64,000 nucleotides of DNA from Thermococcus sp. JdFR-02 (GTDB lineage Archaea > Methanobacteriota_B > Thermococci > Thermococcales > Thermococcaceae): assembly GCA_002009975.1 (NCBI GenBank), contig MTLP01000009.1, positions 62,001-126,000 on the forward strand, in the 5' to 3' direction. Under the pieces are notes generated by a model. That model had not been told where the DNA came from and did no database searches. It was given only the letters and a program-made list of their open reading frames with translations. Both the position numbers and the translations under genes were made by a program. Positions 46,851 to 56,187 of the stretch are shown piece after piece; within the stretch, counting starts at the first letter, position 1; each line of letters starts with the position of its first letter.

Positions 46851-46949
46851 TACATTTTCATCGAAATTATGTAAAACTAAATATGTTCGCGTAAATAAGT
46901 AGAATAGGATTATAACAAGGAATGCAATAATAACTTTTCTATTTTTCAC
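44715..46949 (-). CDS. GT39/ArnT-like membrane glycosyltransferase, copy 2
   Basis: 744 residues, paralogous to the gene at 42452. Same GT-C signature (NVDYDEGTYLLIARLINQGY, HPPLYYYILALIFRLFGDNY), same membrane layout, and a C-terminal extracytoplasmic beta-rich region. GTG 46949 is the start, with GGTGAT 5 nt upstream. First gene of a three-gene minus-strand operon (46949-40282). The donor and acceptor are unknown; archaeal cell-surface N- or O-glycosylation is the likely process. Confidence 0.82.
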   Translation of the reverse strand: MKNRKVIIAFLVIILFYLFTRTYLVLHNFDENVDYDEGTYLLIARLINQGYLPYRDIFAVHPPLYYYILALIFRLFGDNYISGRLFSVSLGFVSLILAYYIGREVKNEKLGIIFAGFLAMNPILLFTNFLAVQETFIEFFVLFSLYYFIKYLKTTKEKYAYLSLFLVGLGSTVKFTIIPYAISIYLALLIFKSKKLHEYLAKTKQILLNKEQIKVITIAYILMILIASSIFILLPIEATKEIMVVPGFYELDNFYQILPSILLILIWLIFTTILFRLRFISTFLKSAVLIIRDIKEVLKYGAILLLPKIIIEGLFGLFITPKYISQTYLIQGTRMLPIVNLFWYIGSIIHNISSGELDDLLFMFPLFLLLLFTLIVSLFKISSQKSAIRQKLTLLFLVSFFVYFFIAPIVPFEKFLIPMWVILYLILLDFLLSVKLTKKQAIALVLAGVLFLSIADFGIIYRYSKQRAIIRKYGGYSKELRDELSIYLKESGIEGKFYSANPMNTYYLNLNTTPKYLDLYGLIVLKDMNEIALFSILREENIDYFICSSWCYIVWSSQKQRERLKAISTTLLNNHTIIYASAYRVGDIIELYKLEESLFPIKIKSYSGNLLLSFNGTLGELFVNKNNISYNFKTKIVKIEQDTYKITQYSDEANSIEFSAILSKEGIKFEFINPLSITLRFFTDISLLDEDNTLIKTGETRRFDSLIVIIGDQKIKIDGENLIITKISGREIRIHGKEVKFSMG

Positions 46950-46979
46950 CTCTCATCACCTAGGAAGGAGATTTAAGTG

Positions 46980-47273
46980 TTATACCTCTTCCTCACACTC
47001 ACAGGGATTCTTTCTACAGTATGGGCATTTATTGGAATATTTCTTTAGGACAGCTTCCTCTAAATCAATTTCAAGAATATTAGCTAAGCTTACAAGCCAA
47101 GCAAAAACATCTGCAAACTCTTCCTCTAAGGAATCAATATCACCTTTCCTCAAACCTTCGGCTAATTCTCCAACTTCTTCAACAAGCCATAAGAAAGTTT
47201 TCTCGGCACCTCTCTTTGAGTCTCTGTGATAATAAATATTTCTTATCATCTTCTGAAACTCTTTTATATGCAT
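46980..47273 (-). CDS. MazG nucleotide pyrophosphohydrolase with cysteine-rich tail
   Basis: 97 residues. WLVEEVGELAEGLRKG (ExxE) and LEEEFADVFAWLVSLANILE (ExxD) make the MazG active site. The tail KCPYCRKNPCECEEEV has four Cys (CxxC, CxC) that could bind zinc, a variant common in archaeal MazG. It probably removes non-canonical NTPs. A C/D box sRNA lies directly upstream on the same strand and may share its transcript. Confidence 0.9.
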   Translation of the reverse strand: MHIKEFQKMIRNIYYHRDSKRGAEKTFLWLVEEVGELAEGLRKGDIDSLEEEFADVFAWLVSLANILEIDLEEAVLKKYSNKCPYCRKNPCECEEEV

Positions 47274-47290
47274 TTTCCCACCCCTACGTT

Positions 47291-47346
47291 TAGCTCAGCT
47301 CCAAATAATCATCACTTTTCAGCGCAATTCGCTTTCATCATTGCCT
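47291..47346 (-). ncRNA. C/D box guide sRNA upstream of mazG
   Basis: On the minus strand: C ATGATGA (47341-47335), 12-nt guide AAGCGAATTGCG, D' CTGA (47322-47319), AAA spacer, C' GTGATGA (47315-47309), 10-nt guide TTATTTGGAG, D CTGA (47298-47295). Flanks GGC and GCT can form a short terminal stem. A TATA-like CTTTAAAAT lies 30 nt upstream of the C box (47375-47367). Predicted target complements are CGCAATTCGCTT and CTCCAAATAA; I could not place them by eye. Confidence 0.87.
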
Positions 47347-47455
47347 AAATTAACTCTAACTTCAAAATTTTAAAGTTAACCCATCAAAAAGGATTTAACT
47401 ACTAAAAGCTATAAAACATAGTCAAGAAATTTTAGAGCATATGGGGTGAGTAAAA

Positions 47456-47692
47456 ATGTTTGAAGGAGTAGTTCTTTTGGTTTTGCTTGTGCTGGCTGGC
47501 TATCTTGTAATGAAATTAACCCTTGCAATACTTAAGTGGCTTGCAATTAATACCATAACTGGTTTAATCTTAGTAGGAATTCTAAATTTCCTTGGAATAA
47601 CTCACATAGAGCTTAACTTGATTAACTTTTTGATTATTGCTGTTGGCGGTGTTGTAGGTGTTTTTATCTTGATAATACTGTCATTTCTTTAA
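47456..47692 (+). CDS. BofA-like small membrane protein
   Basis: 78 residues, almost entirely hydrophobic with two or three membrane segments (VVLLVLLVLAGYLVMKLTLA, ITGLILVGILNFLGI, FLIIAVGGVVGVFILIILSF). Length, Asn-rich turn (INTITGLILVGILNFLG) and the VGGVVGV end match the pro-sigmaK processing inhibitor BofA family, which in archaea has no sporulation role; here it may regulate a membrane protease such as the M50 protein at 37597 (inference). A TATA-like GCTATAAAAC is at 47408. GGGGTGAG precedes the ATG. Confidence 0.8.
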   Translation: MFEGVVLLVLLVLAGYLVMKLTLAILKWLAINTITGLILVGILNFLGITHIELNLINFLIIAVGGVVGVFILIILSFL

Positions 47693-47801
47693 GTTTCCCT
47701 TAGCTCTTCAATTTTGTTTATGGAAATACTTTACCAAATCTTTATAAATTGAATTTTTTAAGTCTTTAGCGGGAGAGAAAAGAGGAATTGAGGTGATGCT
47801 C

Positions 47802-49052
47802 ATGTCTCACACTTCAGCTGAAATGTATGAGCTAAAGAAAAAGGTTGAGGAATTAAAGAAAATAAGGGGTAGAGGTACGGAGCTTGTTTCTCTTTATATT
47901 CCCGCGGGGTATGACTTAAATAAGATCATGCAGCAGCTTAGAGAAGAGTATGGAACTGCACAGAACATTAAATCAAAGACAACTCGAAAAAATGTCCTTG
48001 GAGCTTTGGAAAGAGCGATGCAACATTTAAAACTTTACAAGCAAACTCCCCCCACAGGATTAGCTCTTTTTGTTGGAAACGTTAGTGAGCAAGAGGGAGT
48101 TACGGATATAAGGGTTTTTGCAATAGTTCCTCCAGAACCATTAAATGTTCGCCTTTATCGATGTGATCAAACGTTTGTTACAGAGCCTTTGGAAGAGATG
48201 CTCAGGGTCAAAGAGGCTTATGGACTAATTACTGTAGAGAAAAATGAAGCTACGATTGGCGTTTTAAGGGGAAAGAGGATTGATGTTATAGATGACCTCA
48301 CTTCCAACGTTCCAGGAAAGACAAGAGCGGGTGGTCAATCTGCAAGAAGATATGAGCGAATTAGGGAGCAGGAAACCCATGAGTTCATGAAGAGAATTGC
48401 ACAACATGCCAATGAAGCTTTCTTACCTCTTTTGGAAAAAGGGGAGCTTAAGGGGATCATTATTGGCGGTCCAGGACCTACCAAGGATGAGTTTGTTGAA
48501 GGAGATTACCTTCACCATGAGCTTAAAAAGAGGATCATAGGTGTCGTTGATATAAGCTATCATGGTGAATACGGATTAAAAGAACTTGTAGAAAAAGCAA
48601 GTGATATCTTAGCAGAGCAGGAAGTTATAAAAGAAAAGAAGCTCATTAAAGAGTTCTTTAAACACCTAGTCAAAGATACCGGGCTCATTACTTATGGTGA
48701 AAAAGAAGTCAGGAATGCACTTCAATTGGGAGCTGTTGATACGCTTTTAATTAGTGAAGGTTATGATTTAGTTAGGGTTAAGGCAAAATGTAACAACTGT
48801 GGCTGGGAAGAGCTAAAAACCATGCATGAAAATGAATATGAAGTTTTTAAGAGACAATTTAAGACTTGTCCAAAGTGTAGAAGCCAAAACATAAGCTTTG
48901 AAAAGTGGGATGTTGCAGAGGAATTAATAAAAATGGCTGAAGAGAGCGGCTCAAATGTTGAAATAATCTCCCTTGATACTGAGGAAGGACAGCAGTTTTA
49001 CAAGGCTTTTGGTGGCTTAGGTGCCCTCCTTAGATATAAGATTCACCAGTGA
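47802..49052 (+). CDS. prf1: Peptide chain release factor aRF1
   Basis: About 416 residues. Stop-codon recognition motif NIKS ([12 protein letters not shown], near residue 65), peptidyl-tRNA hydrolysis motif GGQ in [18 protein letters not shown], and a C-terminal zinc minidomain with CNNCGWEE and CPKCRSQN. Full archaeal/eukaryotic-type class I factor. ATG 47802 has GAGGTG 6 nt upstream, so the extra upstream codons to 47793 are untranslated. Confidence 0.97.
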   Translation: MSHTSAEMYELKKKVEELKKIRGRGTELVSLYIPAGYDLNKIMQQLREEYGTAQNIKSKTTRKNVLGALERAMQHLKLYKQTPPTGLALFVGNVSEQEGVTDIRVFAIVPPEPLNVRLYRCDQTFVTEPLEEMLRVKEAYGLITVEKNEATIGVLRGKRIDVIDDLTSNVPGKTRAGGQSARRYERIREQETHEFMKRIAQHANEAFLPLLEKGELKGIIIGGPGPTKDEFVEGDYLHHELKKRIIGVVDISYHGEYGLKELVEKASDILAEQEVIKEKKLIKEFFKHLVKDTGLITYGEKEVRNALQLGAVDTLLISEGYDLVRVKAKCNNCGWEELKTMHENEYEVFKRQFKTCPKCRSQNISFEKWDVAEELIKMAEESGSNVEIISLDTEEGQQFYKAFGGLGALLRYKIHQ

Positions 49053-49054
49053 AG

Positions 49055-49936
49055 TTAGAGCCCTAACTCTTTCAACAGCTCCTTTATCTTTTCTTCAACT
49101 TCTCTTCCATCCATTATGTAGGGAGGTCTCAATACGGGCTTTATTGAAAAACCCCTAATCTTCATCGCTATTTTTATTGCAGAACCAAAGGATGAAGCTA
49201 AGCTGTATATCTTAGACAACTTTGCAAGCTTTTGAGCATAGCTTATAGCATCTTCAAATTTCTTGTTTTCAAAGGCTTTGAACAAAGCTAAGTGAATTTC
49301 TGGAGCAAAGTTTGCACACGCCATTATTCCACCATTCCCACCCAAAATCAGGGTGTTTAGAAAATGCTGGTCTAAACCAGTGAAAACCATGAAATCTTCC
49401 CTTTCGCATTTAACTTCAAAGATTACATCTCTAACATGGTTTATACTGTCTATTGTTTCCTTAATCCCAGCTATATTGTCGTATTCCGAAGCCAAGCGCT
49501 TTATAAGTGGAACGCTTAAAGGATTAGCACACATCGGTATGTTGTAAAGAATTATAGGAATGTCTGTTTTTTCTGCGATCATGGAGTAGTGTTTAAAGAG
49601 TGCCTCATCGTTTAATGGACAATAATAGGGAGGGGCAATCACAACATAATCAGCACCGATGTCTTCGGCATGCTTTGTTAGTTCTATAACTTCAAAGGTA
49701 TTTGTTGAAGCAGTTCCCACTAAGTAAAAAGTTGAGTTAACAAGTTCTCTTCCCTTTTCAGCTAAAAGTTTCATTTCTTCTTTGTTTAAACTCGTAAATT
49801 CTCCAGTTGTTGCATTTATAAAAATGCCGTGTACTCCGATTCTCTGTAAATAGCTCACATGATCTTCAAGTGCTTGAAAATCTATGGAATAGTCTTCATT
49901 AAATGGAGTCACCAATGGAACTATCACTCCTTTCAT
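49055..49936 (-). CDS. DapA/NanA-family aldolase
   Basis: 293 residues of the class I aldolase TIM barrel shared by dihydrodipicolinate synthase and N-acetylneuraminate lyase. GIFINATTGEFTSLNKEE, Tyr in IILYNIPMCANP, and the Schiff-base Lys in NIAGIKETIDSIN are all present. There are no other lysine-pathway genes here, and Thermococcales make lysine by another route if at all, so a keto-acid sugar aldolase is more likely. GGTGG precedes ATG 49936. Convergent with prf1 with a 2-bp gap. Confidence 0.85.
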   Translation of the reverse strand: MKGVIVPLVTPFNEDYSIDFQALEDHVSYLQRIGVHGIFINATTGEFTSLNKEEMKLLAEKGRELVNSTFYLVGTASTNTFEVIELTKHAEDIGADYVVIAPPYYCPLNDEALFKHYSMIAEKTDIPIILYNIPMCANPLSVPLIKRLASEYDNIAGIKETIDSINHVRDVIFEVKCEREDFMVFTGLDQHFLNTLILGGNGGIMACANFAPEIHLALFKAFENKKFEDAISYAQKLAKLSKIYSLASSFGSAIKIAMKIRGFSIKPVLRPPYIMDGREVEEKIKELLKELGL

Positions 49937-50052
49937 AAAACCACCGTTGTTTGTTGTTTTTTGTGGTATTTTAGTTTTTTCACGTTAATTGTGTACCTTA
50001 TCCTTTAGTAAAATTTATATACGTCAAAATAATAACAATTACAGGTGAGAGT

Positions 50053-50475
50053 ATGAGGAAAATCCTTGGTATCTCTTTCTCTCTCATAGGGATGCTATAT
50101 TTGCTTTTTCTTCTAACTGTGTATCCAAGTTTAGTAGGTAGCTACGGTGCTTATGAACAAATGAGCCTTACAAAAGAGAATGAATTTACAGATGCTCTAT
50201 ACCTCAATGGAGACATTTCTTTTAAGTTAACTTCTCAAAAGCAGTTCATACTTAAGATTGATGGAGTGGAAGTTGGCACTTTCACTTCCTATTCTGGTCG
50301 CTTAAAGGGAGAACATCTAATTGAGGTTGAAAGCAAAGAGGAATCTATCGTTTATGCAGAGCTTAAACAACATCCAGATGCAAAAAGTTATCTCTTATCT
50401 TTTGGGTTTATAATACTTGGCTCAGCAATTCTGTTGAGAGAAAAGAAAGGACGAAAAGTCAATGAGAGTCTTTGA
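50053..50475 (+). CDS. Hypothetical protein with N- and C-terminal membrane segments
   Basis: 140 residues, not recognised. N-terminal signal-anchor (ILGISFSLIGMLYLLFLLTV), an extracellular region of about 90 residues of beta character (ISFKLTSQKQFILKIDGVEV, HLIEVESKEESIVYAELK), and a C-terminal membrane helix (SYLLSFGFIILGSAILL) with a basic end. GGTGAGAG precedes the ATG, TATA-like AATTTATATACG is at about 50010. Short transcript next to the TnpB insertion. Confidence 0.6.
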   Translation: MRKILGISFSLIGMLYLLFLLTVYPSLVGSYGAYEQMSLTKENEFTDALYLNGDISFKLTSQKQFILKIDGVEVGTFTSYSGRLKGEHLIEVESKEESIVYAELKQHPDAKSYLLSFGFIILGSAILLREKKGRKVNESL

Positions 50476-50589
50476 CTTTTTCTTTCTTCAAGCTTTGTTC
50501 TTTAGGGCGGGATACAATGTTTGAAAATTCGGCCATTGAGCAGGAAAGTGATACCATTTTAAAGTCTAAAACTCATACCATACTTTGAG

Positions 50590-51864
50590 ATGAAGCGTTC
50601 GGTAACGGTCAAACTCCAGCCCTCGAAAGAGCAGGAGAAAAACCTCTTCGAGTTAGCCCAAGCAACGGCAATAATCTGGAATAAAATTAACTACGAGAGG
50701 CTCAAACAGTTCAAAGAATTCGGCAAAATAGACTTTAATGGAACGGAAAAGGAAGCTTATCACGCCTTCAAAAACTGGGTTGGAGGCTCAACTGTTCAAC
50801 AATTAGCCAGAAAAAACGCTGAAGCGTGGAGGAGCTTCTTCGCCCTCAGCAGGAAGAAAAAGTCTAAGGAACTTCCTGAATGGTTCAAACCAAAACCACC
50901 GAAATTCATCAGAGAGAAAAACGGGAGAAAACTGTTCATCATTTCCCTCAGGAATGACCAGTACAGGATTAAGGGCAACGTTCTTGAACTGAGAAGACTC
51001 GGAAAGTTCGGGAAGTTGGAAATTCAATTCAAAGGAAGAATACACTTGAGAGGCAAGCAAGGGCGGTTAGAAATAACTTACGATGAGGTAAAGCGTAAAT
51101 GGTATGCTCACATCAGCTTTACAGTGGAGGAGAAGCTTGACGGCAGGAAGTTAGTTAAACTTCCAAGGAAACCAAAGGGTGACCTTTCAGCGGGAATAGA
51201 CTTGGGGGTAAACAACCTTATGGCCGTTTACGTGGAAAATGGGGAAAGCTTTCTCGTGAACGGGAGGCCTTTGAAATCAATAGCCTTCTACTGGCAGAAA
51301 AGGATTGGGGAGTATCAGTCGAGGCTGAATAAATCTGGAGCTAAAACGAGCAGGAAGCTCAAGATAATGCACGAGAGGGCAAAACTACAGGCGAAACATT
51401 ACATCAATACTGTTGTGAGACAGGCGGTTATGAGACTTTACGAGCTTGGAGTTTCCAGAATCGTCGTCGGCTATCCTAAGGGTATTAGCAGAAACTCCGA
51501 TAAGGGGAGAAAGCAGAATTACCTACTCTCCCACGTCTGGCGGTTTAATTATGTTATCAAACGTTTGACTGAAGTTGCTGAGGAGTATGGTATTGAAGTT
51601 GTCGTGGTTGATGAGGCTTTTACTTCTCAGTCTTGTCCCCTCTGTGGCCAACGCCATTCTAATGGTAGAATTTCTCGTGGTTTGTTTGAGTGCCACGGGG
51701 AGGGTGTTGTCATGAATGCTGACTTGGTTGGTGCCTTTAACATCTTGAAAAAGGCTGTAAAAACGATAACCCCGAGTTTGGGCGATTTATTCGCCCAAAG
51801 GGGGGTAATGGGGGGAAGACCCTCCCCGAGGGGTTCGAAGGATCCTCTTCGAGGGTTGCCCTGA
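50590..51864 (+). CDS. tnpB: TnpB, RNA-guided endonuclease of IS605-type element
   Basis: 424 residues. The RuvC-like site is complete: Asp204 in GIDLGVNN, Glu342 in VVDEAFTSQSC, Asp378 in NADLVGAFNIL. The zinc-finger part has CPLC (349-352) and a later Cys368 in FECHGEG; the second CxxC is reduced, as in many archaeal TnpBs. The N-terminal region (MKRSVTVKLQPSKEQEKNLF) is the usual HTH/wedge part. TnpB proteins use omegaRNA from the element's right end to cut DNA and help element retention. Looks intact. Confidence 0.93.
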   Translation: MKRSVTVKLQPSKEQEKNLFELAQATAIIWNKINYERLKQFKEFGKIDFNGTEKEAYHAFKNWVGGSTVQQLARKNAEAWRSFFALSRKKKSKELPEWFKPKPPKFIREKNGRKLFIISLRNDQYRIKGNVLELRRLGKFGKLEIQFKGRIHLRGKQGRLEITYDEVKRKWYAHISFTVEEKLDGRKLVKLPRKPKGDLSAGIDLGVNNLMAVYVENGESFLVNGRPLKSIAFYWQKRIGEYQSRLNKSGAKTSRKLKIMHERAKLQAKHYINTVVRQAVMRLYELGVSRIVVGYPKGISRNSDKGRKQNYLLSHVWRFNYVIKRLTEVAEEYGIEVVVVDEAFTSQSCPLCGQRHSNGRISRGLFECHGEGVVMNADLVGAFNILKKAVKTITPSLGDLFAQRGVMGGRPSPRGSKDPLRGLP

Positions 51865-51947
51865 TGAGAACCCTCAAACCTCCTCGCCAATTGGTTAGGG
51901 GGTTCCTCGTTGGAACCCTCGCCGTTCACGGCGGGAAGGAGGTCAGG
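51778..51947 (+). ncRNA. Putative omegaRNA scaffold at the TnpB right end
   Basis: Overlaps the last codons of tnpB and runs to the element's right end. Hairpins visible: TTGGGCGA TTTAT TCGCCCAA (51778-51798, perfect), GGTTCC TCGTT GGAACC (51901-51917), CGCCG TTCA CGGCG (51920-51933). This is where known omegaRNAs lie in IS605 elements; the guide would then be the flanking bases just after about 51945, in the 3' end of argS. The transcript is inferred, not proven. Confidence 0.55.
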
Positions 51948-53888
<1,941 letters not shown>

Positions 53889-53976
53889 TTAAGTTTTTGC
53901 TCTAAGTGACATTTATAAAGACTCTTCCTTAACCTTTAAAAACTTCCTAATATAGATTTTTGTTCAGTGGGGGAAA

Positions 53977-54264
53977 ATGATTAGGGTTGGAGAACACAAA
54001 GCAAAGAAGGGGTTAATAAGGTTTGAGATTGAAGAAGAGAACAGAATCGCAAAGAGCGTTAAGATTAGTGGTGATTTCTTTATCTATCCAGAGGAAACTA
54101 TAAGTGAATTAGAAAAAGCTTTGGAAGGTAAGAAACTCGATGAACTGGAAAATGCAATCGATGAATTCTTTGCTCTGAGGCTTGATGTTGAAATGCCCTA
54201 TATCAATGTGGAAGACTTTAAAATTGCTCTCAAAAATGCTTTGAGGGAAGAAGATGAGAAGTAG
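53977..54264 (+). CDS. LplB-like lipoate-protein ligase C-terminal domain protein
   Basis: 95 residues corresponding to the stand-alone C-terminal domain of lipoate-protein ligase: GLIRFEIEEENRIAKSVKIS, GDFFIYPEETISELEKALEG. In archaea such as Thermoplasma, LplA and this small LplB form the active ligase together. No lplA partner is in this window. TATA-like TTTATAAAG at about 53910. Its last 11 bp overlap the SpoIIM-like gene, so the two are probably co-transcribed. Confidence 0.82.
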   Translation: MIRVGEHKAKKGLIRFEIEEENRIAKSVKISGDFFIYPEETISELEKALEGKKLDELENAIDEFFALRLDVEMPYINVEDFKIALKNALREEDEK

Positions 54265-54811
54265 GCTTTTTCTCGCTTTACTTGGAGTCTTTTTAATAGG
54301 TGTTGCTGTGGGAATTATATTTACGCTTGTAAATCCTCAATTTGCAGAGAACTTATTTACCAATTTGAAGCAGGTGTTTGGACAAAAATTTGGAACCGGC
54401 ACATTCAACAGCTTTAAAATGTTTTGGATAATCTTCTTGAATAACTCAAGGGTTGCAGTATTAGCGGCTTTTGGAGGGATTTTATTTGGTATAGTTCCTA
54501 TCGGAATACTCTTTTTTAATGGCTTTATAGTTGGCATTGTAGTTGAGTACCACTACCTCCAAGGACTGTCCATATCAAAGATCATCCTCTCAATAGTGCC
54601 TCATGGAATAGTTGAGATACCCGCTTTTGCCCTCGCTTCCCTTGGTGGGATTGAGTGGTATATGGAGATCATTAAAGGAGAAGGAAGTATAGGAGAGCGC
54701 TTTAAAGCAGGCTTCAAAAAAGCTATGAGAATGCTTGCATTTTCACTTGTTCTTCTATTAATAGCCGCTTTCATAGAAGCATTTATAACTCCAAAATTAG
54801 CAGGGATTTAG
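54254..54811 (+). CDS. Stage II sporulation protein M (SpoIIM/DUF95) family membrane protein
   Basis: 185 residues, five to six membrane segments. DUF95 features: NNSRVAVLAAFGGILFGIVP, LSIVPHGIVEIPAFALASLG with the conserved PHG-E pattern, and a polar loop GEGSIGERFKAGFKKAMR. Archaeal members have no sporulation role and are of unknown function, possibly channels or envelope factors. Overlaps the LplB-like gene by 11 bp. Confidence 0.85.
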   Translation: MRSRLFLALLGVFLIGVAVGIIFTLVNPQFAENLFTNLKQVFGQKFGTGTFNSFKMFWIIFLNNSRVAVLAAFGGILFGIVPIGILFFNGFIVGIVVEYHYLQGLSISKIILSIVPHGIVEIPAFALASLGGIEWYMEIIKGEGSIGERFKAGFKKAMRMLAFSLVLLLIAAFIEAFITPKLAGI

Positions 54812-54819
54812 AAAATAAA

Positions 54820-55893
54820 TTAAAGTTCTTGAGGTTGTTGGAGTGGAATGAAAGTCCCAAGCTCCTCGTAAGTTTCAATTTCTTTTAATATTACATCAAT
54901 TGGGTTCTCTAGTCCAGCAATCGTGTGCCTTATGAAAGATCTGAAGCTACCGTTTTTCTTTAAGAATTCTTCGCTTTTCTTTGCTATCTCTATTGGATTT
55001 GTTGAATGGAACTTTACACCAAGCTTGATTAGCCATTTGGTTATTGCCAAAAGCTTTCCAGGGTAAGTTGATATCGTTGGGGTTCCTAAGGCGATTGCTT
55101 CTCTATTCATAGTTCCTCCAGCGCCTATCATAAGTTTTGCATAATACAGTAAGCTTAAGCTATCCATAATATGCCCCGGAATTATGACATTCTTAAATTT
55201 TTCAAATCTTTTTCCTTGCTCTTCTGTTCTTGGGAATAGAACTATTGGGATTTCTGGTAAAAGAGGAATAACTCCTTCTAAAATGCTTTTTTCGGCGTCT
55301 CCATTGAAATAATTCGCTTTTATTGGTTCAGTTCTCATAACTATGTAACTGTATGGTTCTAGTCCGAGCTCTCTTAGTGGCTGTTTATCTGGTTTGAACC
55401 CATAAAGATGTGCCAATTCGGGAAAACCATTTATTGGATGTAGAGAATTTGCATCGGCACCACATTTTATCAGATCATAGGCGTCAATAGCCTTTGGATA
55501 TACTAAACGCTTTGTGTAAGGGAGCATAAGTTTGTTTACTGCCGTCGCAGTATCGTTATCTGCAAATCCAATTGTTGGAATTGCTAATCCAAAAGCCACT
55601 CTTGGAGCTTCTGGGGAATTCTTATAGAGCGCTAAGTCTGGTTTTTCTTCAATTATCAATTTTGCTAGCTTGTGCTGTCTCTCAACACTTGCTAACAACT
55701 TTCCTTCTAAAGTTGACCCCCCATGCTTTCCAACAACGTAGTAACTAATACCAAGCATGTCAAGAATATCGGTTAATCCATCAAACTCTCTGGTGGTGAT
55801 TAAAAGTTCATAACCTCTCTTCTCAAGTTCCCTGATTATACCTTTGAAGAAGTGAGCGTGAGGAGCATTCACAATATCAATCCATATTTTCAT
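54820..55893 (-). CDS. DUF354 family protein, glycosyltransferase/epimerase-like
   Basis: About 357 residues of archaeal DUF354, related in fold to UDP-GlcNAc 2-epimerase and GT-B transferases. Blocks: IWIDIVNAPHAHFFKGIIRE, LALYKNSPEAPRVAFGLAIP, IGFADNDTATAVNKLMLPYT, MIGAGGTMNREAIALGTPTI (nucleotide-sugar binding). ATG 55893 has AGGTGA upstream. It is convergent with SpoIIM and near wecC/wecB, so a role in surface glycan assembly is plausible. Confidence 0.85.
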   Translation of the reverse strand: MKIWIDIVNAPHAHFFKGIIRELEKRGYELLITTREFDGLTDILDMLGISYYVVGKHGGSTLEGKLLASVERQHKLAKLIIEEKPDLALYKNSPEAPRVAFGLAIPTIGFADNDTATAVNKLMLPYTKRLVYPKAIDAYDLIKCGADANSLHPINGFPELAHLYGFKPDKQPLRELGLEPYSYIVMRTEPIKANYFNGDAEKSILEGVIPLLPEIPIVLFPRTEEQGKRFEKFKNVIIPGHIMDSLSLLYYAKLMIGAGGTMNREAIALGTPTISTYPGKLLAITKWLIKLGVKFHSTNPIEIAKKSEEFLKKNGSFRSFIRHTIAGLENPIDVILKEIETYEELGTFIPLQQPQEL

Positions 55894-55917
55894 CCTCTCA
55901 CCTATTATAGTGGGCAA

Positions 55918-56187
55918 CTTTGTTCATTAAAAGGGTTTCTGCAAAACCGTTTTGGCGGGTTATTTTTTAAGGTTTTAAACAATTGCTTTCAATGTAAAAA
56001 AGTTTATCACCTTTTCAAGCGCTGAATGAAGAGAGAGAACGGTATTATACTTATGCTCCTCCGCACTAACATCGTTAATTAAATCTCAAAATCAAAATTT
56101 CATGAAAATCATCTTTAAATTACGTTCGAAATCGTTACTTGGAAAAGGCTTAAATTTTGATATTCCCTCTTTAATTCAGGTGAGAGA
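55918..56187. other. Divergent intergenic region upstream of wecC
   Basis: About 270 bp. I see only AT-rich promoter-like sequence: a TATA candidate ATCTTTAAATTACG at about 56110 for wecC, and an early stem-like GGTTTCTGCAAAACC at about 55937-55951. No RNA boxes, no ORF with a ribosome binding site. Confidence 0.4.

Larger units (their letters stand above)
50500..51947 (+). mobile_element. IS605-family TnpB-only insertion element
   Basis: A complete tnpB with no tnpA. Its sequence is richer in G and C than its neighbours, a sign of separate origin. The right end is well marked: stacked GC-rich hairpins follow the stop and end in GCCG TTCA CGGC and GGGAAGGAGGTCA at about 51945, directly against the argS stop codon (51948). 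The left end is only approximate; GGGCGGG at about 50513 may belong to it. Transposition would need a TnpA supplied in trans. Confidence 0.7.
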
